Positions 1 to 8,938 of a stretch of 64,000 nucleotides of DNA are shown one piece after another. The DNA is from Heliocidaris tuberculata (Eukaryota > Echinodermata > Echinoidea > Camarodonta > Echinometridae): NCBI GenBank assembly GCA_025618425.1, contig CM046850.1, positions 8,659,749-8,723,748 on the forward strand, written 5' to 3'. Positions within the stretch are counted from its first letter, which is position 1, and the number at the start of each line of letters is the position of its first letter. Below the pieces are notes generated by a model. It searched no databases and had not been told where the DNA came from. It worked only from the letters and a program-made list of their open reading frames with translations. Made by a program: the position numbers and the translations under genes.

Positions 1-19
1 TTTGCAATGTTTACTTACT

Positions 20-430
20 TGGATGTGGCCTCTCCTTCATACTTCTCTCTCCCCCTCTCTCCTTCTCTCTCTTTCTCTTTACCCCTCTCTCTTTCTCTCT
101 TTAACTTCTTTTCTCTCTTTTTCTCTCTCCACCATCTCACCCTTCTCAATCTTTCCTGTCTTGGCTTTTCACCACATTCCTTTTTTTGTAGTGTAATCAC
201 AATTGCAGCAACCTTGGTTTTGTTTTTGCAATATGCATGCAATTATAAATATCTGTGCTAGTAAGTTTCCAATTTTTGCTGTTACGAGTGTCATCTGCTT
301 CTTCTTTCTGCCTTTCTTTATCCCTTTCTTTCCTTTCCTCTCATCTTTCTATTTCTTTTCTACTCCCTTTCCCCTGTACTCCCCGGCTCTCTCTCTCTCT
401 CTCTCTCTCTAGCGAGCTCTGTGTCTCTCT
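20..430 (+). repeat. CT-rich low-complexity tract
   Basis: Imperfect (CT)n and (CTTT)n runs, including a pure CT run near 390-411, probably intronic. It recurs at 3963-4373 within the second direct-repeat copy. Open frames here are low-complexity artefacts rather than genes. Confidence 0.85.
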
Positions 431-1212
431 TCTCACCGTTGACACTCGTTTTTACAGCTCTTTTGGCATTGTATTTAAAACACAGTTTGCATGAATGATT
501 AATGATTATTGATCCTTGTCTCTTGAAATGTTCAAAAAATGTCCAATACACGACAAGTATGTTTATGCTTTTGCATACATGTATTTGTGGTGTTCCGGCC
601 TAGCTTTGTGTGTGCCAGTGCAATTTTCCTGCCTTCATGATTATTGTCATTTTGCTATTTCTTTCTTATGTGTACTTGTCTCCTTTGGGTCAGTGCTTTT
701 GCTGTGGCTCGACAGGCATGCTCTTTTTCTCCCCCATTTTTTAAGCTTGCCTAGCTCCTGCCGCGTTCGATGTGCTCCTTTGGGTTGGTTGCCCCTGTGG
801 TGGTCCGCTTGCGCGATTGCGTGCTTTGATCGCCTGGAGGCGCTGAACTTAATCGGTTCAGTGCTTCCAGGTTGTTGAAGTTTGCGTGCTCGTCGGCGGA
901 TTGCGGTGGGGGCGCTGACTTGGCGGATCGGTGGGACGCGGCGGGGGTTAGGTCTTCAGGAGTGAGCATGCGTGCTGGGTCGCGGTAGGAGCGCTGTTTC
1001 AGATTGTAATGTATATTTTCTTTTTTTTACGAAGTTGAATAGTTTTAATATGTATAAATTACTTATCTTGTCTGTGATTTTTTTCACCTTAGTACTTATA
1101 TTTATATTTATATGTTTTTTAAAAATTGTAAACTCACACTGTTAGTCTTCGGACTTTTTGCTGAGTCTTTTTAATAAAACCGAAATTGAATTGAAAAAAA
1201 ACAAAAAAAACA
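431..1212 (+). other. Intron sequence ending in a retroelement-like A-rich tail
   Basis: No exon is seen. The stretch ends with an AATAAA motif and an A-rich run interrupted by C (about 1171-1212), which looks like the 3' tail of a non-LTR element inserted on +. Its 5' boundary is not visible. It recurs at 4374-5155. Confidence 0.45.
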
Positions 1213-1266
1213 GTGAGTTGTACACTAGCTTCTTTTCAAATGATTTATCTCTTTTAATTCATACAG

Positions 1267-1359
1267 ACCACTGAGAGCAAGACGCCGAGTGTAATTGAAG
1301 CCAACCCACAGCTGACAAGCCTTCTACTCGAAAATGACAAATCCTCAATGGGAAAAGAG
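1267..1359 (+). CDS. RANBP2: Small linker exon of RanBP2-like locus A
   Basis: This 93-bp exon of 31 codons lies between an AG acceptor (ttcatacag) and a GTAAAG donor, phase 0 at both ends. It encodes a polar linker containing E-A-N-P-Q-L-T-S-L-L-L-E-N-D. The same segment recurs at 5210 and, diverged, fused to the end of the zinc-finger exon at 6351-6773; that recurrence in one frame is the main evidence that it is coding. No known domain is recognised. It is likely a disordered spacer between zinc-finger modules. Confidence 0.65.
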
Positions 1360-1517
1360 GTAAAGATCTCAAATAAGGTTTTTCTTTTGATATGTATGTC
1401 TGAAGGTAGCTGATGCTGAATGACCCCCATATTTTGATGATTTTTTTTTTCTCTCTGGAGATACAGGGAGACCTAGCCTCCTTGTATGGACAGTATTTTC
1501 AATATGACCCCATGTTT

Positions 1518-2158
1518 ATACCCCCGCCAAACGAAGTTTGAAGAGGGTACATAGGAATCAGCGTACAGTTGGGCGGGCGGTCGGGCAGGCAGGCGGTCAG
1601 TCCGTTGCAAATCTTGCGCATCAAACTACTTCCTCATTTTTCGAGCAATGCTCATGAAATTCACAACACACATTGGTCTAGGGATGAAGATGTGCAAGAC
1701 ATATTTTTTTATTGTGTCAGAAACTGCGTTGCCATGGTAACAGCATATTATGGCAATAAATCAGGTTGAAATCTTGCGCATCAAACTACTTCCTCATTTT
1801 TTGAGCAATGCTCGTGAAATTTGGCACACACATTGGTCTTGCGGTAAAGATGTGCAAGACATATTGTTTCCAATGTGGGGCAAACTGTGTTGCCATGGTA
1901 ACAACATATGGCAATAAAACGGAAAAATATCGCAGATCAAACCACTTCCTCATTTTTGGAGCAATGCTCGTGAAATTTGGCACACACATTGGTCTTGTGG
2001 TAAAGATGTGCAAGACATATTGTTTCCAATGTGTGACAAACTGTGTTGCCATGGTAACAACATATGGCAATAAACGGAAAACTATTGCGGATCAAACCAC
2101 TTCCTCATTTTTGGAGCAATGCTCAGGAAATTTGGCACACACATTGGGGCGGGGGTAT
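1518..2158 (+). mobile_element. Pearl-like non-autonomous element with internal tandem repeats
   Basis: Inverted ends ATACCCCCGCC and GGCGGGGGTAT enclose a GGGCGGGCGGTC-type microsatellite and four units of about 156-160 bp, aligned on 'cttcctcat' at 1629, 1789, 1945 and 2100. This layout (inverted ends, ACGG-like microsatellite, roughly 150-bp core repeats) resembles pearl/Helentron-associated elements known from bivalves and echinoderms. The frames open across the array are repeat translations, not genes. It sits in the intron before the zinc-finger exon. Confidence 0.7.
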
Positions 2159-2207
2159 TAATCACCTTCAGTGATATTCTAGTTAAAATTTACTGTGAAA
2201 TCTTTAG

Positions 2208-2334
2208 TCATGGTGGCTGTGTAGCTGAATGTCTCAACTCAGGTGAAGTAAGTGGGTACATGGTACATTTGTAGGAAGTGATTTCTTGAATGCTTTCAGA
2301 GCCCAATTAAACCTTGGCTACAGGCAGGGTAATA
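2208..2334 (+). mobile_element. tRNA-SINE body remnant
   Basis: The segment matches, with divergence, the body of the complete SINE at 62431-62705: the 'aagtgggtacatgg' block, 'ttcttgaatgcttt', and a 'gctacaggcagggtaat' end. The tRNA-like head is missing. It recurs at 6151-6277. Confidence 0.5.
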
Positions 2335-2407
2335 CATGTAGTAGTATTTTGCATGGGCCTGCAGCTATTACTATCTTTATTGTTTTTTTTTCTTTCTTTT
2401 TTCACAG

Positions 2408-3352
2408 GCATCAGCCAATCTGAAAGCCAAGATGGCCAATAAACCTGGGTCATGGGATTGCGATGCCTGCTATTCTAACAACCCATCTAAAACCACTTCT
2501 TGCCTTGCCTGTGGAGGACCCAAACCTGGTGTCAAGGCAGTGCCTTCATCCACCACGAAGGGTGCCAGTGCTGGTGCCAGTGCTCCTGTCGCCAGTTCTA
2601 CGCTTGGAGCAAAGTTTGGCAAGAAACCTGGTTCATGGGACTGTGATACTTGCTACACCAACAATGCAGCTACGTCTTCAGCCTGCGTTGCTTGTACCAC
2701 AACAAAGCCAGGTTCAGACCCGAAACCATCTACCGGTGCCGGTGCCAGTGCTGGTGCCATAGGTGGTGCATTTATTCTTTCATCTGGATTTACCTTTGGT
2801 GCTAAGCCAAGTGGTGCAAATGCTGGATTTGGCTTTGGTGGTGCCCAGACATCAGCTGCTGGAAGTACCACTGGTAGTGGTGCCACTTTCAAGGTACCTG
2901 CTGGGCTCAGCTTTACTGGAAAGTCTTCTGCCTCTGAGAGTTCCGCCCCTGACTCAACAACCACTGATGGCGCTACAGGTGCAGCATTCACGGTTCCTTC
3001 AGGATTCAGCTTCTCATCATCTCAGTCACCATCCTCGACTGGATCCATCCTTGGGGCCAAGAAAGACGATACCCAGAAGCCTAAAGAGACTGACGCCAAG
3101 GCAGCTTCAACAGGCTTCTTGTTTGGTGGAGTCGATACTGCCAAGGCAGCACCATCAACATCTTCCGGTGCAACCACTACTGGTGGTACCGTGGTTACTG
3201 ATAAGTTCACCTTTGGTACACACATGCCTCAGTTCTCGTTTGGTGTCAAGGACAAGCCCAAGTCTAATGCAGGGTTTTCCTTTGGCAGTACACCCACTAA
3301 ACTCGATGCAGAGGAAACCAAAGAAGGCTACCCATTTTCAAGTGCCCTCAAG
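2408..3352 (+). CDS. RANBP2: RanBP2-like exon: two zinc fingers and FG linker
   Basis: A 945-bp exon (315 codons) from a strong pyrimidine-tract acceptor to the donor AAG|GTGAGT, phase 0 at both ends. Two intact RanBP2-type fingers (W-D-C-D-A-C ... C-L-A-C and W-D-C-D-T-C ... C-V-A-C) lie within about residues 10-105. A Gly/Ser/Thr-rich FG linker follows (F-T-F-G, F-G-F-G, F-L-F-G, F-S-F-G). The exon ends P-F-S-S-A-L-K, identical to the end of exon 33607-34977 of locus B, which supports both boundaries. These fingers are known to bind Ran-GDP in the family; FG motifs bind importin/exportin receptors. Here it is the only full-length version of this exon in locus A. Confidence 0.88.
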
Positions 3353-3943
3353 GTGAGTGTATGATTATCACAACTAAGTGTCCATTACATGTAGTACTGT
3401 AGTCTTTTAGTCTCCAAAAGAAACAGCTCATTGCTCACTGCAAAAATACAAACTCTGTGACCTGATAACTTGTGCTAATCGTAACCAACAGCCATTTTTA
3501 CCACAAGAACCTTTCGCAAATTGCAGAAATAAGTGTCCTAATATGTGGCATGTGTCTGTGGACCACCAATGAAATTCATACAAAAGTGTCTTGTTATACA
3601 GTACTATTTTGCCTGGTTTGAGACGTACAGTGTATAACAAAAACTTTTCAAGCCAGTATAAAAGTTGGGAATTCCTGAAGATACCGTTTGAGAGATGTAA
3701 TAATTTGGGACTTTATCTTCCTGCTGTAGCATGTGGAAGTTTACAGGCGGGTTTAAATGTGCATAGAATTATACCTGTGCAGATTGGCAACACAAAATCT
3801 TTTTTTCTGCTGTTATACACACGAATTGAAAGCTATGAATGTACAATACAAGCACATAAGATGCTGTATCAGTGAGGGAATATGTCATTGTGTAAATGAG
3901 TGAATGAAAAGAGGCAACACAAAAGAACAGAAGACAATAATTG
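3353..3943 (+). other. Intron between zinc-finger exon and second repeat copy
   Basis: No exon, RNA gene or clear repeat is seen. This stretch, with the 3' half of the preceding exon, is what separates the two direct-repeat copies and has no counterpart after the second copy. Confidence 0.5.
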
Positions 3944-5209
3944 TTTGCAATGTTTACTTACTTGGATGTGGCCTCTCCTTCATACTTCTCTCTCCCCCTC
4001 TCTCCTTCTCTCTCTTTCTCTTTACCCCTCTCTCTTTCTCTCTTTAACTTCTTTTCTCTCTTTTTCTCTCTCCACCATCTCACCCTTCTCAATCTTTCCT
4101 GTCTTGGCTTTTCACCACATTCCTTTTTTTGTAGTGTAATCACAATTGCAGCAACCTTGGTTTTGTTTTTGCAATATGCATGCAATTATAAATATCTGTG
4201 CTAGTAAGTTTCCAATTTTTGCTGTTACGAGTGTCATCTGCTTCTTCTTTCTGCCTTTCTTTATCCCTTTCTTTCCTTTCCTCTCATCTTTCTATTTCTT
4301 TTCTACTCCCTTTCCCCTGTACTCCCCGGCTCTCTCTCTCTCTCTCTCTCTCTAGCGAGCTCTGTGTCTCTCTTCTCACCGTTGACACTCGTTTTTACAG
4401 CTCTTTTGGCATTGTATTTAAAACACAGTTTGCATGAATGATTAATGATTATTGATCCTTGTCTCTTGAAATGTTCAAAAAATGTCCAATACACGACAAG
4501 TATGTTTATGCTTTTGCATACATGTATTTGTGGTGTTCCGGCCTAGCTTTGTGTGTGCCAGTGCAATTTTCCTGCCTTCATGATTATTGTCATTTTGCTA
4601 TTTCTTTCTTATGTGTACTTGTCTCCTTTGGGTCAGTGCTTTTGCTGTGGCTCGACAGGCATGCTCTTTTTCTCCCCCATTTTTTAAGCTTGCCTAGCTC
4701 CTGCCGCGTTCGATGTGCTCCTTTGGGTTGGTTGCCCCTGTGGTGGTCCGCTTGCGCGATTGCGTGCTTTGATCGCCTGGAGGCGCTGAACTTAATCGGT
4801 TCAGTGCTTCCAGGTTGTTGAAGTTTGCGTGCTCGTCGGCGGATTGCGGTGGGGGCGCTGACTTGGCGGATCGGTGGGACGCGGCGGGGGTTAGGTCTTC
4901 AGGAGTGAGCATGCGTGCTGGGTCGCGGTAGGAGCGCTGTTTCAGATTGTAATGTATATTTTCTTTTTTTTACGAAGTTGAATAGTTTTAATATGTATAA
5001 ATTACTTATCTTGTCTGTGATTTTTTTCACCTTAGTACTTATATTTATATTTATATGTTTTTTAAAAATTGTAAACTCACACTGTTAGTCTTCGGACTTT
5101 TTGCTGAGTCTTTTTAATAAAACCGAAATTGAATTGAAAAAAAACAAAAAAAACAGTGAGTTGTACACTAGCTTCTTTTCAAATGATTTATCTCTTTTAA
5201 TTCATACAG

Positions 5210-5302
5210 ACCACTGAGAGCAAGACGCCGAGTGTAACTGAAGCCAACCCACAGCTGACAAGCCTTCTACTCGAAAATGACAAATCCTCAATGGGAAAAG
5301 AG
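5210..5302 (+). CDS. RANBP2: Small linker exon of locus A, second copy
   Basis: Copy of exon 1267-1359, with one amino-acid change noticed (Ile to Thr in the S-V-I-E / S-V-T-E stretch). Acceptor, donor and phase are unchanged, so inclusion keeps frame between exons 2408-3352 and 6351-6773. Function unknown. Confidence 0.62.
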
Positions 5303-5460
5303 GTAAAGATCTCAAATAAGGTTTTTCTTTTGATATGTATGTCTGAAGGTAGCTGATGCTGAATGACCCCCATATTTTGATGATTTTTTTTTTCTCTCTG
5401 GAGATACAGGGAGACCTAGCCTCCTTGTATGGACAGTATTTTCAATATGACCCCATGTTT

Positions 5461-6101
5461 ATACCCCCGCCAAACGAAGTTTGAAGAGGGTACATAGGAA
5501 TCAGCGTACAGTTGGGCGGGCGGTCGGGCAGGCAGGCGGTCAGTCCGTTGCAAATCTTGCGCATCAAACTACTTCCTCATTTTTCGAGCAATGCTCATGA
5601 AATTCACAACACACATTGGTCTAGGGATGAAGATGTGCAAGACATATTTTTTTATTGTGTCAGAAACTGCGTTGCCATGGTAACAGCATATTATGGCAAT
5701 AAATCAGGTTGAAATCTTGCGCATCAAACTACTTCCTCATTTTTTGAGCAATGCTCGTGAAATTTGGCACACACATTGGTCTTGCGGTAAAGATGTGCAA
5801 GACATATTGTTTCCAATGTGGGGCAAACTGTGTTGCCATGGTAACAACATATGGCAATAAAACGGAAAAATATCGCAGATCAAACCACTTCCTCATTTTT
5901 GGAGCAATGCTCGTGAAATTTGGCACACACATTGGTCTTGTGGTAAAGATGTGCAAGACATATTGTTTCCAATGTGTGACAAACTGTGTTGCCATGGTAA
6001 CAACATATGGCAATAAACGGAAAACTATTGCGGATCAAACCACTTCCTCATTTTTGGAGCAATGCTCAGGAAATTTGGCACACACATTGGGGCGGGGGTA
6101 T
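5461..6101 (+). mobile_element. Pearl-like element, duplicated copy
   Basis: This is the copy of the element at 1518-2158 carried along in the direct duplication; ends and internal repeats are the same. It is not an independent insertion. Confidence 0.7.
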
Positions 6102-6150
6102 TAATCACCTTCAGTGATATTCTAGTTAAAATTTACTGTGAAATCTTTAG

Positions 6151-6277
6151 TCATGGTGGCTGTGTAGCTGAATGTCTCAACTCAGGTGAAGTAAGTGGGT
6201 ACATGGTACATTTGTAGGAAGTGATTTCTTGAATGCTTTCAGAGCCCAATTAAACCTTGGCTACAGGCAGGGTAATA
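6151..6277 (+). mobile_element. tRNA-SINE body remnant, duplicated copy
   Basis: Copy of 2208-2334 within the second direct repeat. Confidence 0.5.
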
Positions 6278-6350
6278 CATGTAGTAGTATTTTGCATGGG
6301 CCTGCAGCTATTACTATCTTTATTGTTTTTTTTTCTTTCTTTTTTCACAG

Positions 6351-6773
6351 GCATCAGCCAATCTGAAAGCCAAGATGGCCAATAAACCTGGGTCATGGGA
6401 TTGCGATGCCTGCTATTCTAACAACCCATCTAAAACCACTTCTTGCCTTGCCTGTGGAGGACCCAAACCTGGTGTCAAGGCAGTGCCTTCATCCACCACG
6501 AAGGGTGCCAGTGCTGGTGCCAGTGCTCCTGTCGCCAGTTCTACGCTTGGAGCAAAGTTTGGCAAGAAACCTGGTTCATGGGACTGTGATACTTGCTACA
6601 CCAACAATGCAGCTACGTCTTCAGCCTGCGTTGCTTGTACCACAACAAAGCCAGGTTCAGATCCGAAACCATCTAGCGGTGCCACTGGTACAGAGAAAGC
6701 AAGTAGGACTGAAGCCAACCCACAGCTTACAAGACTTCTACTTGGAAATGACCAGTTCTCAGTAGGAAAAGAG
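6351..6773 (+). CDS. RANBP2: RanBP2-like exon: two zinc fingers fused to the small linker exon
   Basis: A 423-bp exon (141 codons), phase 0 at both ends, donor GAG|GTGAAG. The first ~105 residues equal exon 2408-3352 and contain two intact zinc fingers. Then, instead of the FG linker, the frame runs directly into T-E-K-A-S-R-T-E-A-N-P-Q-L-T-R-L-L-L, a diverged version of the 31-residue linker exon (1267-1359). The FG region and the intron that should separate the two parts are gone. This looks like a recombination or deletion that fused two exons while keeping frame and the downstream donor. All eight zinc ligands are present. Confidence 0.8.
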
Positions 6774-7148
6774 GTGAAGATCTTATATAGAAAGCTCAAA
6801 AAAGCTTCTTTTTTTTAATTATTCATGTTAATCTGTGGGGTAGCATGGCTACTGGATGAATTGCAAATTAGCAAGGCCAGGCCACAATACTGGTAGGATG
6901 TGAGATGGGGTCCTGTTGTCTTATTTTCATGTTTCTTTCCACCTCTCCTTTTATTTCTTTCTCTCCCTGTCTCTTTTTTATTTTCCATTCAAGAGTGGGG
7001 GGTCGGGGTCATGTAGTGTCCTCTGTGTGTTAATCATTGATTCTTTTGATTTTCCCTCATTTTACTTGTTACGAGACAAACTGTCCACAATTGTCCACAA
7101 AGTATATAGCTGTCAATATTGAGGGTGTTTTTCCTGTTTTTAACACAG
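6774..7148 (+). other. Intron without recognisable features
   Basis: Pyrimidine-rich in parts (6940-6990); no exon or repeat boundary seen. It separates the fused zinc-finger exon from the last zinc-finger exon. Confidence 0.5.
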
Positions 7149-8096
7149 GCATCAGCCAATCTGAGAGCAAAGTTTGCCAATAAACCCAGGTCATGGGATT
7201 ATGATGCCTGCTATTCTAACAACTCTGCAGAAACTAGTTCTCGCCTTGCCTGTGGAGGACCCAATACCAGTTTCACCAATTCTGCACAAGGAGCAAAGTT
7301 TGGTAGGAAACCTGGTTCGTGGGACTGTGATACTTGCTACACCAACAATGCAGCGGAATTTTCAGTCTGCGCTGCTTGTACCACAAGAAAGCCTGGTTCA
7401 GATCCAAAACCATTTACTGGTGCAAGTGCTGGTGCTGTAGGTGGTGCTTTTGCAGTTCCATCAGGACTTACCTTTGATGCCAATCCAAGAGGAGCAAGGG
7501 GATTTGTCCTTGGTGGTGCCCAGACATCAACTGCCAGAAGTACCACAGGTAGTGATGCTGGGTTCAACTTTTCTGGAAAGTCTTCTGCCTCTAATGGTTC
7601 CACTCCTGAGTCAATGACAACTGATGATGCAGCATTTAAACTTCCTTCAGGATTCAGCTTCTCATCTCAGTTGCCAGCTTCAACCGTATTCACCTTTTGT
7701 GCCAAGAAAGAAGACATGCACTGTTACGATGGTGGACATCGAAGAAGCAATACCAAACCATCCACCAAGGCAGCTTCGACCAGATTTGCTCCTTGCGTCA
7801 TGAAAAACAACATTTTGAAGATTAAAAAAAGGGTTGGTGCCACCAAGGCACCTTCAGGAGGCTTTCCGTTTGGTGGAAGCAACAAGCCATCAGGAAAGGC
7901 AACTTCGACCAGATTCGTCCGTGATGCCATGAAAGACAACACCCAGAAGCTTAAAGAAAACATAAAGTTCAGCCACAGATCAAAGTTGTACCGTTATGAT
8001 GGTGAATCAAAGCACTGGAAGGAGGGGGGTGTCGGAGACATCAAGGTTCTCTATAACTCTGAAGACCACAGTTATAGGATTGTTATGAGAGAATTG
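7149..8096 (+). CDS. RANBP2: RanBP2-like fused exon: decayed zinc fingers, FG remnants, first half of a RanBD
   Basis: A 948-bp exon (316 codons), phase 0 at both ends, donor TTG|GTAACA. Finger 1 has lost two ligands (W-D-Y-D-A-C and S-S-R-L-A-C); finger 2 is intact. In the linker several FG sites are altered (F-T-F-C, F-A-P-C, F-V-R-D). The last ~50 codons are the first half of a RanBD ([14 protein letters not shown]) with no intron before it; in locus B the same piece is a separate exon (36825-36979). W-K-E-R-G is changed to W-K-E-G-G, and one Arg of the M-R-R-E-R end is lost. If the donor is not used, the frame continues nine codons to a stop at 8126. The open frame argues against an old pseudogene; the lost residues argue for relaxed constraint. 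Confidence 0.78.
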
Positions 8097-8505
8097 GTAA
8101 CAAAAAATTTGATCTCATCAAAATAGAAGCAAACTAGTTAGCCCGTTCAACTAGATGCATTATTGTTGGCACACTTTCCAATGTTTAATATGACGAAAAA
8201 TGACTGAAAAGTTCGGACCAAACATTCATGCCTCATGTGTGTATAGTCCTGTATTACTGTGTGTGCCGTGCAAGTAACTTTTAGCAAGATGTAGTCCTAC
8301 ATGTATACACCAATTCTTATGTAATACATAAGGAACAGAACTCAACTGTAGCTTTAATGTGCTCTACACGAGTTTTATCTAATTAGTTTGGTAGATATCA
8401 TTCATTTGTTGTCTTGTCAACATCTAGTAACATGTTTTACTGGACTGGCTACAAATTTAATTTACTCTCTAAAACTCAAAGTCTAATTTTATTCATGATC
8501 TCCAG

Positions 8506-8592
8506 GTGTGTGCCAACCACTACATTGCATTGTCCATGGCCTTGCACCCAATGTCTGGTTCAGACTGCACCTGGGTGTGGCATGCCATATAG
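8506..8592 (+). pseudogene. RANBP2: Truncated duplicate of the RanBD second-half exon
   Basis: After a good acceptor (ctccag) comes V-C-A-N-H-Y-I-A-L-S-M-A-L-H-P-M-S-G-S-D, then C-T-W-V-W-H-A-I and a TAG stop at 8590-8592. It matches the beginning of exons 8711-8938, 42636-42951 and 45075-45314 and then breaks off. It lies about 120 bp upstream of the intact exon. If spliced in, it would end the RanBD after about 28 codons. It could be a relic or a poison exon. Confidence 0.7.
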
Positions 8593-8690
8593 ATGCTCCT
8601 GGGTTTGGAGTGGCAAATGTAGATTAATTTCTTTCCAAAGAACATGATTGTCATTCTAAGGGCTTGCACCCACAACCTTCATTTAACCAA
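8593..8690 (-). mobile_element. Antisense tRNA-SINE fragment
   Basis: Read on the minus strand it resembles the SINE head and body at 62431 (a degenerate B box, then a 'tctttggaaag' block and the 'catttgccactcc'-like block). The same antisense fragment precedes the paralogous exons at 42636 and 45075, so it predates the RanBD duplications. Confidence 0.5.
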
Positions 8691-8710
8691 CTGTCTTCAA
8701 CCATTCACAG

Positions 8711-8938
8711 GTGTATACCAACCACTACATCACCTCCTCCATGGCCCTGCATCCAATGTCCGGTTCAGACTGTGCCTGGGTGTGGCATGCCATGGATTCA
8801 GCTGATGGAGAACCCACCTCAGAGCAGCTAGCCATCAAGTTCAAAGACCCTTCCATCGCTGCATCCTTCAAAGAGAAGTTTGAGGAAGCCCAGGCCAAGA
8901 TCAGACTCCAAGAGTGTTCTGGCAATGAAATATCTTGA
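8711..8938 (+). CDS. RANBP2: RanBP2-like terminal exon: RanBD second half, stop
   Basis: From acceptor (cattcacag) to TGA, 76 codons including the stop. It encodes the C-terminal half of a RanBD (W-V-W-H-A-M-D, E-Q-L-A-I-K-F-K, F-K-E-K-F-E-E-A-Q). It closely matches the terminal exon of locus B (45075-45314), but the family motif V-C-A-N-H is V-Y-T-N-H. It joins exon 7149-8096 in phase, yet the join lacks the three residues (V-F-K) that bridge the halves in RanBD2, because the two half-domains come from RanBDs with different intron positions. It is followed by 3' sequence similar to that after locus B. Confidence 0.8.
   Translation: MYTNHYITSSMALHPMSGSDCAWVWHAMDSADGEPTSEQLAIKFKDPSIAASFKEKFEEAQAKIRLQECSGNEIS

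Larger units (their letters stand above)
1..2722 (+). repeat. Near-identical direct repeat, copy 1 (partner 3944-6665)
   Basis: The sequence from base 1 recurs at an offset of 3943. I noticed only two substitutions: near 1293 (att/act codon) and near 2719 (gaccc/gatcc). The match ends inside the zinc-finger exon just after the second finger. The left end is cut by the window. The copy includes a CT-rich tract, a retroelement tail, a small coding exon, a pearl-like element, a SINE remnant and most of a zinc-finger exon. Confidence 0.95.
3944..6665 (+). repeat. Near-identical direct repeat, copy 2
   Basis: Second copy of 1-2722, including all of its intronic mobile elements at matching offsets. 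On the right the identity stops inside the zinc-finger exon, where the sequence switches to a segment like the small linker exon. It is either a very recent tandem duplication or an uncollapsed haplotype/assembly duplication. Confidence 0.95.
1..8938 (+). other. RANBP2: Locus A: 3' part of a RanBP2/Nup358-like paralogue (spliced)
   Basis: I read the exons as 1267-1359, 2408-3352, 5210-5302, 6351-6773, 7149-8096 and 8711-8938, all phase 0 at their joins, ending in TGA. RanBP2/Nup358 is the main component of the cytoplasmic filaments of the nuclear pore; zinc fingers and RanBDs bind Ran, and FG motifs bind transport receptors. The 5' part lies outside the window. The last two exons show signs of decay (lost zinc ligands, lost FG dipeptides, shortened RanBD), so this may be a degenerating or neofunctionalised paralogue of locus B. 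Whether all exons belong to one transcript is inferred from frame and order only. Confidence 0.7.

Noticed and set aside
2..551. Several open frames on both strands over CT-rich DNA (also at 3900-4494 and 63257-63654)
   Set aside because: Translations are Ser/Leu/Phe or Arg/Glu low complexity that follow the CT composition; no domain or splice support.
1786..2161. Repetitive open frames over the pearl-like core (both strands; also 5729-6104)
   Set aside because: They are translations of ~157-bp non-coding tandem units.
2653..3356. Alternative frames over zinc-finger and FG exons
   Set aside because: Shadows of the true frame; they lack Cys spacing or any family motif.
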